From NCBI RefSeq assembly GCF_011089885.1, contig NZ_JAANBD010000028.1, positions 494,389 to 558,388 on the forward strand: 64,000 nucleotides of DNA. Direction: 5' to 3'. The notes beneath the pieces were generated by a model. That model ran no database searches. It worked only from the letters and a program-made list of their open reading frames with translations, and was not told the DNA's origin. A program made the position numbers and the translations under genes. Source of the stretch: Thioalkalivibrio sp. XN279. GTDB lineage: Bacteria; Pseudomonadota; Gammaproteobacteria; Steroidobacterales; XN24. Every line of letters begins with the position of its first letter. Position 1 is the stretch's first letter. Below, in pieces: positions 45,478 through 53,613 of the stretch.

Positions 45478-46161
45478 ATGCACGACCAGTCCATCGCCGA
45501 CGAGATCCTGGACTACTGGTTCGGCGACACGGTGCGCGACCCGTCCCGGGCGCCCGGACGCATGGCGTTCTGGTTCGGCGCGGATCCGGCGCGGGATGCG
45601 GACATGCGCGAGCGCTGGGGCGAGCTGGTCACCGCCGCTTCCGAGGGCAAGCTGGACTTCTGGACCCGCACTCCGCGCGGACGCCTCGCGGTGCTCATCC
45701 TGCTCGACCAGATGCGCCGGAATATCTACCGCGGCACGGCCGAGGCGTTCCGCCGCGACGGGCGCGCACGCTACCTGATGCGGGACGGCGTCAGCCGCAT
45801 GATGGACCTCAAGCTGACGCCCATCGAGCGCGTGTTCTTCTACATGCCGCTGCAGCATGCCGAATCGCTGGACGACCAGGAACTGGCGGTGGACCGTTTC
45901 CTCCAGGTCGAGCGCGAGGTCGCCTCCCAGCATCGCGAGATCTTTGCCGGCTTCCGCAAGTACGCGCAGAAGCACCGCGACATCATCGCCCGCTTCGGCC
46001 GCTTCCCGCACCGCAACGCCATCCTGGGGCGGCGCGACACCAGCGAGGAGGCCGCCTGGCTGGCCGGCGGCGGCGAGCGCTTCGGCCAGGCCGTCGCATC
46101 GGGCACCACGGAGCCCGCCGACACGGTGAGCCCGGCGCGCCCGGACGTTCTCACCGGCTAG
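45478..46161 (+). CDS. DUF924 family protein
   Basis: The 227-residue protein starts IADEILDYWFGD and has FWFGADPARDADMRERW, VLILLDQMRRNIYRGTAEAF, IERVFFYMPLQHAESLDDQE and GRFPHRNAILGR, the consecutive hallmarks of DUF924 (PF06041). The fold is thought to be all-helical, TPR-like. ATG 45478 has an AGGAGG site 10 nt upstream (45462-45467). It is a single gene that converges with the MATE transporter. The biochemical role is unknown. Confidence 0.85.
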   Translation: MHDQSIADEILDYWFGDTVRDPSRAPGRMAFWFGADPARDADMRERWGELVTAASEGKLDFWTRTPRGRLAVLILLDQMRRNIYRGTAEAFRRDGRARYLMRDGVSRMMDLKLTPIERVFFYMPLQHAESLDDQELAVDRFLQVEREVASQHREIFAGFRKYAQKHRDIIARFGRFPHRNAILGRRDTSEEAAWLAGGGERFGQAVASGTTEPADTVSPARPDVLTG

Positions 46162-46168
46162 CCGGGCC

Positions 46169-47578
46169 TCAACCTGCTGCACCGCCGGCGCCGCCGGCCA
46201 GGGCGTCCTGGTGCGTCGCGGCAGCAGCGACACGTCGATTCGACAGGCGCGCGAAACGCGTCGTCAGCAGGATGGCGGTCACAGTCAGGCCGGCGATCAG
46301 CGCGATCCATATGGCCACCGGCCCGAGGCGGGCGTGGACGCCGGCGTACCAGGCCATCGGGAAGGCGATGAGCCAGTAACTGCCGACATTCATGAGCATC
46401 GGCACCCGCGTGTCTTTGAAACCGCGCAAGGCGCCGGCCGCGCCGACCTGCAACCCGTCGGAGACCTGGAAGATCATGGCCATGGTCAGCAGCGATGTCG
46501 CCAGCGGCAGCAACTCGGGATCGTTGGTGTAGAAGCTGGCGATGTGCTCGCGAAACAGCAGCAGCACCAGCGCCGACAGCAGCATGAACGCGCCGCACAG
46601 GCCGATGCCGCTCCACCCGGCGAGGCGCGCGAGCACCGGCTCGTCGCGCCCCAGGGCCTGGCCGACCCGGATCGTGGTCGCGGAGTGAAAGGCCAGCGGC
46701 ACCATGAACATGGTCGCCGCATAATTGATGGCGATCTGGTGCCCCGCCACCTGGGTGGCGCCGAGCGTGCCCATGATCAGCGCCACGCCGGCGAACAGCC
46801 CCGCCTCCGCCTCGACGCTGGCGGCAATGGGCAGACCCAGGCCGAGGATGTCGCGCTGCGTGCTCCAGCGCGGCCACTCGAAGCCGCGCCACAGGGCGAA
46901 GCGCGCGTAGCGCGGCGACCTGCGCACATAAAACAGCATGGTGGCAAACATGCACCACATGGCAATGGCACTGGCCATGCCGCAACCGACGGCGCCGAGC
47001 CGGGGGAAACCGAGGTTGCCGTACATCAGCACCCAGTTGCCGAACACGTTGACCACCAGGCCGACGGCGGCCGCATACATGATAGGCCGCGTCCAGCCCA
47101 GGCCCTCGCTCATGAAGCGCATGGCGAGGAAGGCGAAGATGCCGGGCAGCCCGAAGGAAATGGCGAACAGGTAACCGCCGGTCAGCGGCACCACTTCAGG
47201 GTCGATGCCGATGGCCGCCAGCAGCAGCGGCACGCCGAGCAGCGCGGTGAAAGCGAGCACCGCCAGCGCCTGGCTGAGCCATAGCGCCTGGCGCAGCACG
47301 ACCCCGGCGTCCTCCCAGCGTCCGGCGCCGTAGGCGTGCGCCACCACCGGGCTGACCGCCATGAGCACGCCCAGCCCGCACAGGAACACCACCATCCAGG
47401 CCGACCCGCCCACGGCCACGGCGGCCAGGTCGCGCGTGCCGAGCCGGCCGGCCATGACCGTGTCGGCGAAGTTCATCCCGGCCAGCGCCAGGTTGTTGAA
47501 CACCAGCGGCCCGGCCAGGCGCAGGATGGCCAGCGCTTCGCCGAACTTGCGATGGCGGGAATCAGGATGCGCAGGCAC
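46169..47578 (-). CDS. MATE family multidrug/sodium efflux transporter
   Basis: The 469-residue inner-membrane protein has 12 hydrophobic segments in two similar halves. It has NorM-type features such as PLVFNNLALAGMNFADTVMAGRLG in helix 1, PVVAHAYGAGR and a second-half PIAASVEAEAGLF...GATQVAGHQIAINYAATMFMVP. MATE pumps export cationic drugs against Na+ or H+. It is a single gene; nothing in the sequence shows the ligand. The stop is 7 nt from the convergent DUF924 gene. Confidence 0.88.
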   Translation of the reverse strand: MPAHPDSRHRKFGEALAILRLAGPLVFNNLALAGMNFADTVMAGRLGTRDLAAVAVGGSAWMVVFLCGLGVLMAVSPVVAHAYGAGRWEDAGVVLRQALWLSQALAVLAFTALLGVPLLLAAIGIDPEVVPLTGGYLFAISFGLPGIFAFLAMRFMSEGLGWTRPIMYAAAVGLVVNVFGNWVLMYGNLGFPRLGAVGCGMASAIAMWCMFATMLFYVRRSPRYARFALWRGFEWPRWSTQRDILGLGLPIAASVEAEAGLFAGVALIMGTLGATQVAGHQIAINYAATMFMVPLAFHSATTIRVGQALGRDEPVLARLAGWSGIGLCGAFMLLSALVLLLFREHIASFYTNDPELLPLATSLLTMAMIFQVSDGLQVGAAGALRGFKDTRVPMLMNVGSYWLIAFPMAWYAGVHARLGPVAIWIALIAGLTVTAILLTTRFARLSNRRVAAAATHQDALAGGAGGAAG

Positions 47579-47649
47579 GGTCGCTCACCGGGAAACGGGG
47601 CGAGCATTCTACGCCCGCGCCCGCCTCCCGGTCGCGCCGGACCGCGCGG

Positions 47650-48297
47650 CTAGAAGCGGTAAGCCACCCCGAGGTTGATCACCGGGTAGTATTTCGCGTC
47701 CTCGAGCTCCCCACGCAGCGCCTCTTCTTCGCGCGCCAGGTCGTCTTCGAACTCCGCCTGGAGCAGCGGGTCGTCGACCGTGCCGGTCAGCGACACCGTC
47801 GGCTCGCCGGTGAACATTACGCCGAGGTCGAAGGAGAACGACCAGCCGGCGCTGCCGACGGCGTTGCCCCAGCCGATGCCGAGGTAAGGCGCGAAGCCGT
47901 CCCAGTCCACGTCGGCCTGCAGCTGCGCGAGATAGGTGTTGTCGCCGACATCGAGCTCGCCGTCCGCGCTGCCGCCGAAAGCATTGCCGCTCTGCACGCC
48001 GCCGACGCTGACGCGGAAAGCCCCCGTGAAAGGATGCCAGTCGGCGAACAACCCGAGGTTGCTCAGCTCGAGGTCGCCATCGTACTGGATGCCGTTTTCC
48101 TCGATGTCGGTCGAGTAGTCGAAAGCATAGAAGCCGCCGCGCAGGTTGAATGCCTCGCTCATACGGAAAGTGCCCTCGAGCCCGAGCCCGGTGGTGCCGG
48201 CCTTCGCCCCGAGGGCGAAGTTCTCTGCGGCAGCGCCGTGTCCGCCGAGGAGCAGGGCGAGGGCGCAGGGGACGGCGAATGCCAATCTGGTTTTCAT
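47650..48297 (-). CDS. Outer-membrane beta-barrel-like protein
   Basis: The 215-residue protein has a signal peptide (LAFAVPCALALLLGGHGAAA) and alternating amphipathic strands (NFALGAKAGTTGLGLEGTFR, NLRGGFYAFDYSTDIEENGI and similar). It ends in YRF, the terminal Phe signature for barrel insertion. The strand LGVAYRF is a typical last strand. The size fits an 8-stranded barrel. A Glu/Asp-rich stretch (EFEDDLAREEEALRGELED) near the end probably forms a loop. It is downstream of a small exported protein, 24 nt away, in the same direction. Confidence 0.65.
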   Translation of the reverse strand: MKTRLAFAVPCALALLLGGHGAAAENFALGAKAGTTGLGLEGTFRMSEAFNLRGGFYAFDYSTDIEENGIQYDGDLELSNLGLFADWHPFTGAFRVSVGGVQSGNAFGGSADGELDVGDNTYLAQLQADVDWDGFAPYLGIGWGNAVGSAGWSFSFDLGVMFTGEPTVSLTGTVDDPLLQAEFEDDLAREEEALRGELEDAKYYPVINLGVAYRF

Positions 48298-48320
48298 AAC
48301 GCGTTTCTCCAGCTGTGTAG

Positions 48321-48689
48321 TCAGTCTTGCCGGAAGCAGTGCAATTCGATGCGCAGGCGCACGACCTTGCGGTTGGGCGCCCACGACAGCGCTGCCGACT
48401 CGCCGGCAGCCACGATCGCCCGGCGGGTGCGCGCGATCTCGGGACCGTTACGGAACACGGCCTCGCAGCGCAGTGCGAAGTCTTCGCCGTTCACGACGCG
48501 CACCAGCGCGAGCCGTCCGTCGCTATGCGCCTCGGCAACGACGTCCAGCCCGGCCGGATCGAACTCGAGCTCCACGGCGAAGGCGAGGGCGTTGCCGGCG
48601 GCCAGCAGCAGCGCAGCCAGGGCGGCCGGCCTGAACAAAAGCCGGGCGAGTCGTAGGATAATGCGTGCAGTCACGGGAGCATTTTTCAT
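48321..48689 (-). CDS. Small exported protein of unknown function
   Basis: The 122-residue product has an N-terminal basic stretch and signal peptide (LLFRPAALAALLLAAGNALA), then a beta-rich body (VELEFDPAGLDVVAEAHSDG, VVRLRIELHCFRQD). Two cysteines (LRCEAVF and LHCFRQ) could form a disulfide. I do not recognise a family. ATG 48689 shares bases with the hemH ATG 48688 on the other strand, so the two genes have overlapping divergent start codons. GAGG lies 9 nt before it on this strand. GTG 48674 is an alternative start. Confidence 0.5.
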   Translation of the reverse strand: MKNAPVTARIILRLARLLFRPAALAALLLAAGNALAFAVELEFDPAGLDVVAEAHSDGRLALVRVVNGEDFALRCEAVFRNGPEIARTRRAIVAAGESAALSWAPNRKVVRLRIELHCFRQD

Positions 48690-49818
48690 GAGCCAATACC
48701 TCGGCACGAGCACATTTCACCACGGCAAGGCGGAAAAACTCGGGATTCTCGTCACAAACCTGGGCACGCCCGACGCCCCCGAGACCGCCCCGCTGCGGCG
48801 CTACCTGGGCGAATTCCTGTGGGACCCGCGCGTGGTGGAAGTGCCGCGCCCCCTGTGGTGGCTGATTCTCCATGGCGTCATCCTGCGCACGCGACCGAGC
48901 CGCTCCGCCGAAGCTTACCGCAGCGTCTGGACCGAAGCAGGCTCGCCGCTCCTGACCTGCGCGCGGGAACAGGCGGCCGGCCTCAAGGCGCGCCTGGCGC
49001 CGCGGCTCTCCGGGCCGGTGGAGGTCGCGCTCGGGATGCGCTACGGCAATCCCTCGATTTCCTCGGCGCTGCGCCAGCTGCACTCTCTCAACGTCACGCG
49101 CCTGCTGGTGCTGCCGCTCTACCCGCAGTATTCCGCCAGCACCACCGGCTCCACCTTCGACGCCGTCGCCGCCGAGCTGATGCGCTGGCGCTGGGTGCCG
49201 GAGCTGCGTTTCATCGGCCGCTACCACGAAGAGCAAGGCTACATCGCGGCGCTGGCCGCGAGCATCCGCGAGCACTGGGCGGCGCACGGGCGCGGCGAGC
49301 ACCTGCTGATGAGCTTCCACGGCGTGCCGCGGCGCTACCTCGACTCGGGCGACCCCTACCACTGCCAGTGCCACAAGACCGCGCGCCTGGTGGCGGAGGC
49401 GCTGGAGCTGGAGGACGGCAGCTGGACCACCACCTTCCAGTCGCGCTTCGGCCGCGAGGAATGGCTCAAGCCCTACACTGACGCCACGGTGAAGGCGCTG
49501 GGCGCCAAGGGACTGAAGCGCATCGACGTGGTCTGCCCCGGCTTCTCCGCCGACTGCCTCGAGACCATCGAGGAGATCGCCGAGGAGAATGCGGGCTACT
49601 TCCGCGAGGCCGGCGGCGAGACGCTCAGCTACATCCCCTGCCTGAACACCCGCGACGACCACCTCGACTTTCTCACCGAGCTGGCGCTGAAACACCTGCA
49701 GGGCTGGCCCGAGACCGGCCCGGCGCCAGACCCGGACCGCGTGGCCGCGGAGTTGCGTGCCAGCAAGGAACGGGCGGACCGCGTCAAGGCGGCACGCGAG
49801 GCAGGCGAGCTCGGCTGA
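48688..49818 (+). CDS. hemH: Ferrochelatase
   Basis: HemH inserts Fe2+ into protoporphyrin IX, the last step of protoheme synthesis. The 376-residue protein has GILVTNLGTPDAPETAPLRRYL, YRSVWTEAGSPLL, MRYGNPSI, LPLYPQYSASTTGS, the catalytic His in LLMSFHGVPRRYLDSGDPY, and VCPGFSADCLETIEEI. ATG 48688 has GGGAG at 48675-48679. The frame is open further upstream but that part is antisense to other genes. It overlaps the next gene by 1 nt. Confidence 0.95.
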   Translation: MSQYLGTSTFHHGKAEKLGILVTNLGTPDAPETAPLRRYLGEFLWDPRVVEVPRPLWWLILHGVILRTRPSRSAEAYRSVWTEAGSPLLTCAREQAAGLKARLAPRLSGPVEVALGMRYGNPSISSALRQLHSLNVTRLLVLPLYPQYSASTTGSTFDAVAAELMRWRWVPELRFIGRYHEEQGYIAALAASIREHWAAHGRGEHLLMSFHGVPRRYLDSGDPYHCQCHKTARLVAEALELEDGSWTTTFQSRFGREEWLKPYTDATVKALGAKGLKRIDVVCPGFSADCLETIEEIAEENAGYFREAGGETLSYIPCLNTRDDHLDFLTELALKHLQGWPETGPAPDPDRVAAELRASKERADRVKAAREAGELG

Positions 49819-50507
49819 TGCTCGGCCGCTTTCTCGAGCTCAGCGTTTTCAGCCGCGACATCGCCGCCTCGGTGGCCTTCTGGGAGCACCTCGGCCTCAC
49901 CCACGGGCGCGTCGGCGACACCTGGCGGCACCACTACGCGGTATTGAGCGACGGACGCCTGGTGCTCGGGCTGCACGCCTACGAGTTCGATTCGCCATCG
50001 GTGACCTGGGTCCGGCCGGGCCTGGCCGACGCGCTCCCCGGCATGGCGGCGCTGGGCGTCGAGTTTGACTTCGCCAAGACCGGCGAGCACGAGTTCAACG
50101 AGGCCGGCTTCCGCGACCCCGACGGCCAGGTGGTGACGCTGCTGGAGGCACGCACCTGGTCGCGCGACTTCGACCAGGCCTGGCCGGCGACACCGCTGGG
50201 TCACTTCCGCGAATACCGCTATCCCTCGCGCGACCCGGCGGCCACCGTGGCCTTCTGGGAACGCCTCGGGCTGGTGGCCGACGCGACGTGCACAGGCCCG
50301 GTTGCGGTGGCCGGCGGCATCACCCTGGCGCCGCGCCAGTCGGCGCGCGGGCCGGAACTCGTGTTCGAGCACCCCGAGCTCGGGGCCGCGCGCGACGCGC
50401 TGGCCGCGCGGGGGCTGGCGGTCGAGGCTGCGGCCGGCGGCGAGCTGGTGTTGCCGGCCCCGGACGGGCTGCGGCTGCGCTTGCAGGCGGCCGGCGCCGA
50501 GGACTAG
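49818..50507 (+). CDS. Two-domain VOC (glyoxalase-fold) protein
   Basis: The 229-residue protein contains two similar halves of about 110 residues. The first is LGRFLELSVFSRDIAASVAFWE to QVVTLLEARTW, the second HFREYRYPSRDPAATVAFWE to LRLRLQAAGAED. Each has a start strand and an FWE-x-LGL helix, as in paired vicinal-oxygen-chelate modules. Metal ligands are not obvious in the second half, so that half may be structural. The start codon overlaps the hemH stop (TGATG), so it is coupled to heme synthesis. Function unknown. Confidence 0.7.
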   Translation: MLGRFLELSVFSRDIAASVAFWEHLGLTHGRVGDTWRHHYAVLSDGRLVLGLHAYEFDSPSVTWVRPGLADALPGMAALGVEFDFAKTGEHEFNEAGFRDPDGQVVTLLEARTWSRDFDQAWPATPLGHFREYRYPSRDPAATVAFWERLGLVADATCTGPVAVAGGITLAPRQSARGPELVFEHPELGAARDALAARGLAVEAAAGGELVLPAPDGLRLRLQAAGAED

Positions 50508-51391
50508 GGCAGCCCGGCGCCGCTGCCGACGGCATCCAAGAGCGCGCCTGCCTGGCGCACATAGCCGCCACCGAACAGGTTGGCGTGGTTCAACACGTGG
50601 TAGAGCTGGTACAGCGGCAACCGCTGCCGCCAGCCCGGCGCCGGTGGCAGCACCGCGTCGTAGGCGTCGTAGAAGGCCCGGTCGAAGCCGCCGAACAGGC
50701 GGGTCATGGCGAGGTCGCACTCGGGATCGCCGTAATGCACGGCGGGGTCGAACACCACCGGCCGTCCCGCCTCGTCGGCGGCCCGGTTGCCGCCCCAAAG
50801 GTCGCCGTGCAACAGGGCGGGCGCCACTTCCCGGTCGGCCAGCAGGGCCGGTATCCGCTGCACCAGCCGTTCGCCTCGCGCCAGCAACTCGGCCGGCAGC
50901 CCATTGCGCCGGCCGAGCTCGAGTTGGGCGCCGATGCGGCAGCGGGCGAAGAACCGCCCCCAGTCATCGTCCGGCGTGTTGAGCTGCGGCGAGGCGCCGA
51001 TGGCGTTGTCGCAGGACCAGCCGAAATACGGACCGGGCACGGCATGCTGGCGCGCCAGGCCCGCGCCGAGCGCAGCCTCCGTCACCGGCGACGGCGCGCG
51101 CAGCTCCAGCCACTCCAGCGCCAGCCAGGCGGAACCCTCGGCCTCGCCGCAGCCCAGCACCGCGGGGACCGGCAGCGCGCCGGCCGCGGCTAGCGCAGCC
51201 AGGCCGTCCGCTTCCGCCTCCAGCATCCAACCGGCGTCGGCTGAGTTGGTCTTGAGGAAGACAGGTCCCGGTCGGCCTGCCACACGCCAGGCGTGGTGGA
51301 TGCAGCCGCCGCCCACCGGGCGCGCGGAGCCGGGCTCGAGCTCGAGCCCGGCGGCGCCGAGCGCGGCCACGAGGCGGTCGATGGAACTCAC
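50504..51391 (-). CDS. Fructosamine-3-kinase family protein
   Basis: The 295-residue protein has the PF03881 kinase fold: GGGCIHHAWRVAGRPGPVFLKTN (nucleotide-binding lysine), GLARQHAVPGPYFGWSCDN (family signature), the catalytic LLHGDLWGGN (Asp), and VFDPAVHYGDPECDLAMTRLFGG (metal Asp, DFG-like). These kinases phosphorylate ketoamine adducts so that glycated proteins shed the sugar (E. coli YniA-like). The start GTG 51391 gives the usual length. It converges with the VOC gene and is followed upstream by HNH in the same direction, 37 nt apart. Confidence 0.85.
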   Translation of the reverse strand: MSSIDRLVAALGAAGLELEPGSARPVGGGCIHHAWRVAGRPGPVFLKTNSADAGWMLEAEADGLAALAAAGALPVPAVLGCGEAEGSAWLALEWLELRAPSPVTEAALGAGLARQHAVPGPYFGWSCDNAIGASPQLNTPDDDWGRFFARCRIGAQLELGRRNGLPAELLARGERLVQRIPALLADREVAPALLHGDLWGGNRAADEAGRPVVFDPAVHYGDPECDLAMTRLFGGFDRAFYDAYDAVLPPAPGWRQRLPLYQLYHVLNHANLFGGGYVRQAGALLDAVGSGAGLP

Positions 51392-51428
51392 GGACCCGGG
51401 TACGGCGACGCGCGGCGCGGGCGGCCGG

Positions 51429-52034
51429 TTATTGCCATCGCGCCGAGGACAGCCGTGCGTGCAGCGGGCTGGTGCGCGGGAAGTGCGCGCGCAGGTATTC
51501 CATCTGGTCGGCGAGGACACGCCGGCCCTTCAGGTAAATGTACTCGGCATAGGTCGGCTGGAAGGGCACCGCAAGCAGCTGCATCCCGGCCTCCTCCGGG
51601 GTACGGCCGGCCTTGTGGTTGTTGCAGCGGCGGCAGGCGGTGACGACGTTGGTCCAGGCGTCGCGCCCGTTGCGCACCAGCGGGGTGACGTGATCGCGCG
51701 ACAGGTTCACGGCGAGGAAGTGCTCGCCGCAATACAGGCACAGGAAGGCGTCACGGCGGAACAGCGCGTGGTTGTTCAGCGGCGGGGTGTAAGCGTCGCG
51801 CGCCGGATAAGTGGCGCCATGGCCGTGCGTGGCGATGATGCTGGAGACCTCGACCGCGGAACGCCGGCCGGTGCGGGCGTTGATGCCGCCGCGCAGGCGA
51901 AACAGCGGCCGGCCGCACTCGTAGGCGACCTGCTCCGTGTGGTAAAGGCGCACCGCGCACCGGTAGTCCACCCACTCGAGAGGCATGCCGGCGACGTCGG
52001 TGCGCAGGATCTGCTGGCCCAGGGACATCCCCAT
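51429..52034 (-). CDS. Stand-alone HNH endonuclease
   Basis: The 201-residue protein ends in an HNH domain: FLCLYCGEHF, LSRDHVTPLVRNGRDAWTN, and VVTACRRCNNHKAGRTPEEAGM. The four cysteines of CxxC pairs bind a structural zinc, and the H and N residues form the beta-beta-alpha metal site. The N-terminal ~95 residues (LEWVDYRCAVRLYHTEQVAY) match the proteobacterial HNH family of McrA-like type, which is often a lone gene. Its biological target is unknown; no partner restriction or phage genes are nearby. Confidence 0.85.
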   Translation of the reverse strand: MGMSLGQQILRTDVAGMPLEWVDYRCAVRLYHTEQVAYECGRPLFRLRGGINARTGRRSAVEVSSIIATHGHGATYPARDAYTPPLNNHALFRRDAFLCLYCGEHFLAVNLSRDHVTPLVRNGRDAWTNVVTACRRCNNHKAGRTPEEAGMQLLAVPFQPTYAEYIYLKGRRVLADQMEYLRAHFPRTSPLHARLSSARWQ

Positions 52035-52183
52035 CGCCGACCGCTCCGTTGCGCTGCCTCGTCGCTGCAGGTGTTATTCCAGAAGGCCGCGGGAAAATCA
52101 ATCAGGACATCAACGGGCGCGCGTCTTCCTGTACACTCGACCGCCGGGTTAAGAGGGGCCCAGGGGCCCGGGGGAGATTGCCC

Positions 52184-53326
52184 ATGGCGGTGGTCATTGG
52201 CGTCCTGCGCGAGACCGTTGCAGGCGAAACGCGTTCAGCACTGGTGCCGGAAGTGGCGAAGAAGCTCGCCGCGCTCGGCGCCACCCTGTGCGCCGAAAAC
52301 GGCGTGGCGGAAGCCGCGCGCATTCCCGACAGCCGCTTCGAGAACGTCGAGTTTCTCGGGCGCGAGGAAGTGGTGAAGCGCGCCGACGTGTTGCTCTCGG
52401 TCAACCCGCCGCCGCTCGAGGTGGCCTCGGGCCTGCGCGAGGGCGCCGTGCTCATCGGGCTGCTGCAGCCGCATCGCTCCGACGAGCTGGTCGGGCTGAT
52501 GCGCGACCGCAAGATCACCAGCTTCGCCATGGAGCTGGTGCCGCGCATCTCGCGCGCGCAGTCCATGGACGCGCTCTCCTCCCAGGCCGCGGCAGCCGGC
52601 TACCGCGCCGTACTCATCGCCGCGATGCAGCTGGACAAGTTCTTCCCCATGCTCACCACCGCGGCAGGCACCATCCGGCCCGCCAAGGTGCTGGTCATCG
52701 GCGCCGGCGTGGCCGGGCTGCAGGCCATCGCCACCGCCAAGCGTCTCGGCGCCGTGGTGGAGGGCTACGACGTGCGCGCCGCGACGCGCGAGCAGGTGCA
52801 GTCGCTCGGCGCCAAGTTCGTCGACACCGGCATCAGCGCCGAGGGCAGCGGCGGCTACGCGCGCGAATTGACCGAAGAAGAGAAAGCCAAGCAGGCCGGC
52901 ATCCTGGCCGACCACGTGGCGGCGGCCGATGTCGTGATCACCACCGCGGCCATCCCCGGGCGGACCGCGCCGCGCATCATCGACGCCGAGACCGTGGGCC
53001 GCATGCAGCCCGGCTCGGTCATCGTCGACCTGGCCGCGGAGACGGGCGGCAACTGCGAGCTCACCAGGGCCGGCGAGGTGGTGGACGCGGACGGAGTGCA
53101 GGTCGTGGGCCCGGTGAACCTGCCGGCCGCGGTGGGGCGCCATGCCAGCGAGATGTACGCCAAGAACCTGCTCAACTTCCTCAGCCCCGCCATCAGCGAG
53201 GGGGCCCTGCAACTGAATTGGGACGACGAGGTGTTCGCCGGCAGCGTGCTGACCCACGACGGCGAGATTCGCCATGCCCAGACCCGCGAGCGGATCGAGG
53301 GCGCCGGCGCAGGAGAAAACTCATGA
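52184..53326 (+). CDS. pntAA: NAD(P) transhydrogenase alpha subunit part 1 (domain I, NAD-binding)
   Basis: PntAA binds NAD(H) on the cytoplasmic side. The 380-residue protein has an alanine-dehydrogenase-like fold: VIGVLRETVAGETRSALVPEV, QAAAAGYRAVLIAAMQLDKFFPM, VLVIGAGVAGLQAIATAKRLGA (NAD motif), YDVRAATREQVQSLGAKF, and the mobile loop PGRTAPRIIDAETV. GGGGAG precedes ATG 52184. This form, with alpha split in two genes, is the Rhodospirillum type. It overlaps pntAB by 4 nt. Confidence 0.96.
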   Translation: MAVVIGVLRETVAGETRSALVPEVAKKLAALGATLCAENGVAEAARIPDSRFENVEFLGREEVVKRADVLLSVNPPPLEVASGLREGAVLIGLLQPHRSDELVGLMRDRKITSFAMELVPRISRAQSMDALSSQAAAAGYRAVLIAAMQLDKFFPMLTTAAGTIRPAKVLVIGAGVAGLQAIATAKRLGAVVEGYDVRAATREQVQSLGAKFVDTGISAEGSGGYARELTEEEKAKQAGILADHVAAADVVITTAAIPGRTAPRIIDAETVGRMQPGSVIVDLAAETGGNCELTRAGEVVDADGVQVVGPVNLPAAVGRHASEMYAKNLLNFLSPAISEGALQLNWDDEVFAGSVLTHDGEIRHAQTRERIEGAGAGENS

Positions 53327-53613
53327 TCGACGGGTTTATCGCGCTCTACATTTTCATGCTGGCCGCGTTCACCGGCTACGAGATCATCGCCCGCGTGCCG
53401 GTGATCCTGCACACGCCGCTGATGTCCGGCTCCAACTTCGTGCACGGCATCGTGCTGGTCGGCGCCATGGTCGCGCTCGGCAAGGCCGACAGCACGCTCG
53501 GCATGCTGATCGGCTTCTTCGGCGTGGTGCTCGCCGCAGGCAACGCGGTCGGCGGCTACGTGGTGACGGAACGCATGCTGGAGATGTTCAAGGCCAGCAG
53601 GGAGCGCAAGTGA
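53323..53613 (+). CDS. pntAB: NAD(P) transhydrogenase alpha subunit part 2 (membrane)
   Basis: The 96-residue membrane piece holds the first helices of the proton channel (ALYIFMLAAFTGYEIIARVPV, HGIVLVGAMVALG, LGMLIGFFGVVLAAGNAVGGY). It ends with a short charged tail. It overlaps pntAA by 4 nt and pntB by 1 nt, so translation of all three is coupled. Confidence 0.94.
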   Translation: MIDGFIALYIFMLAAFTGYEIIARVPVILHTPLMSGSNFVHGIVLVGAMVALGKADSTLGMLIGFFGVVLAAGNAVGGYVVTERMLEMFKASRERK

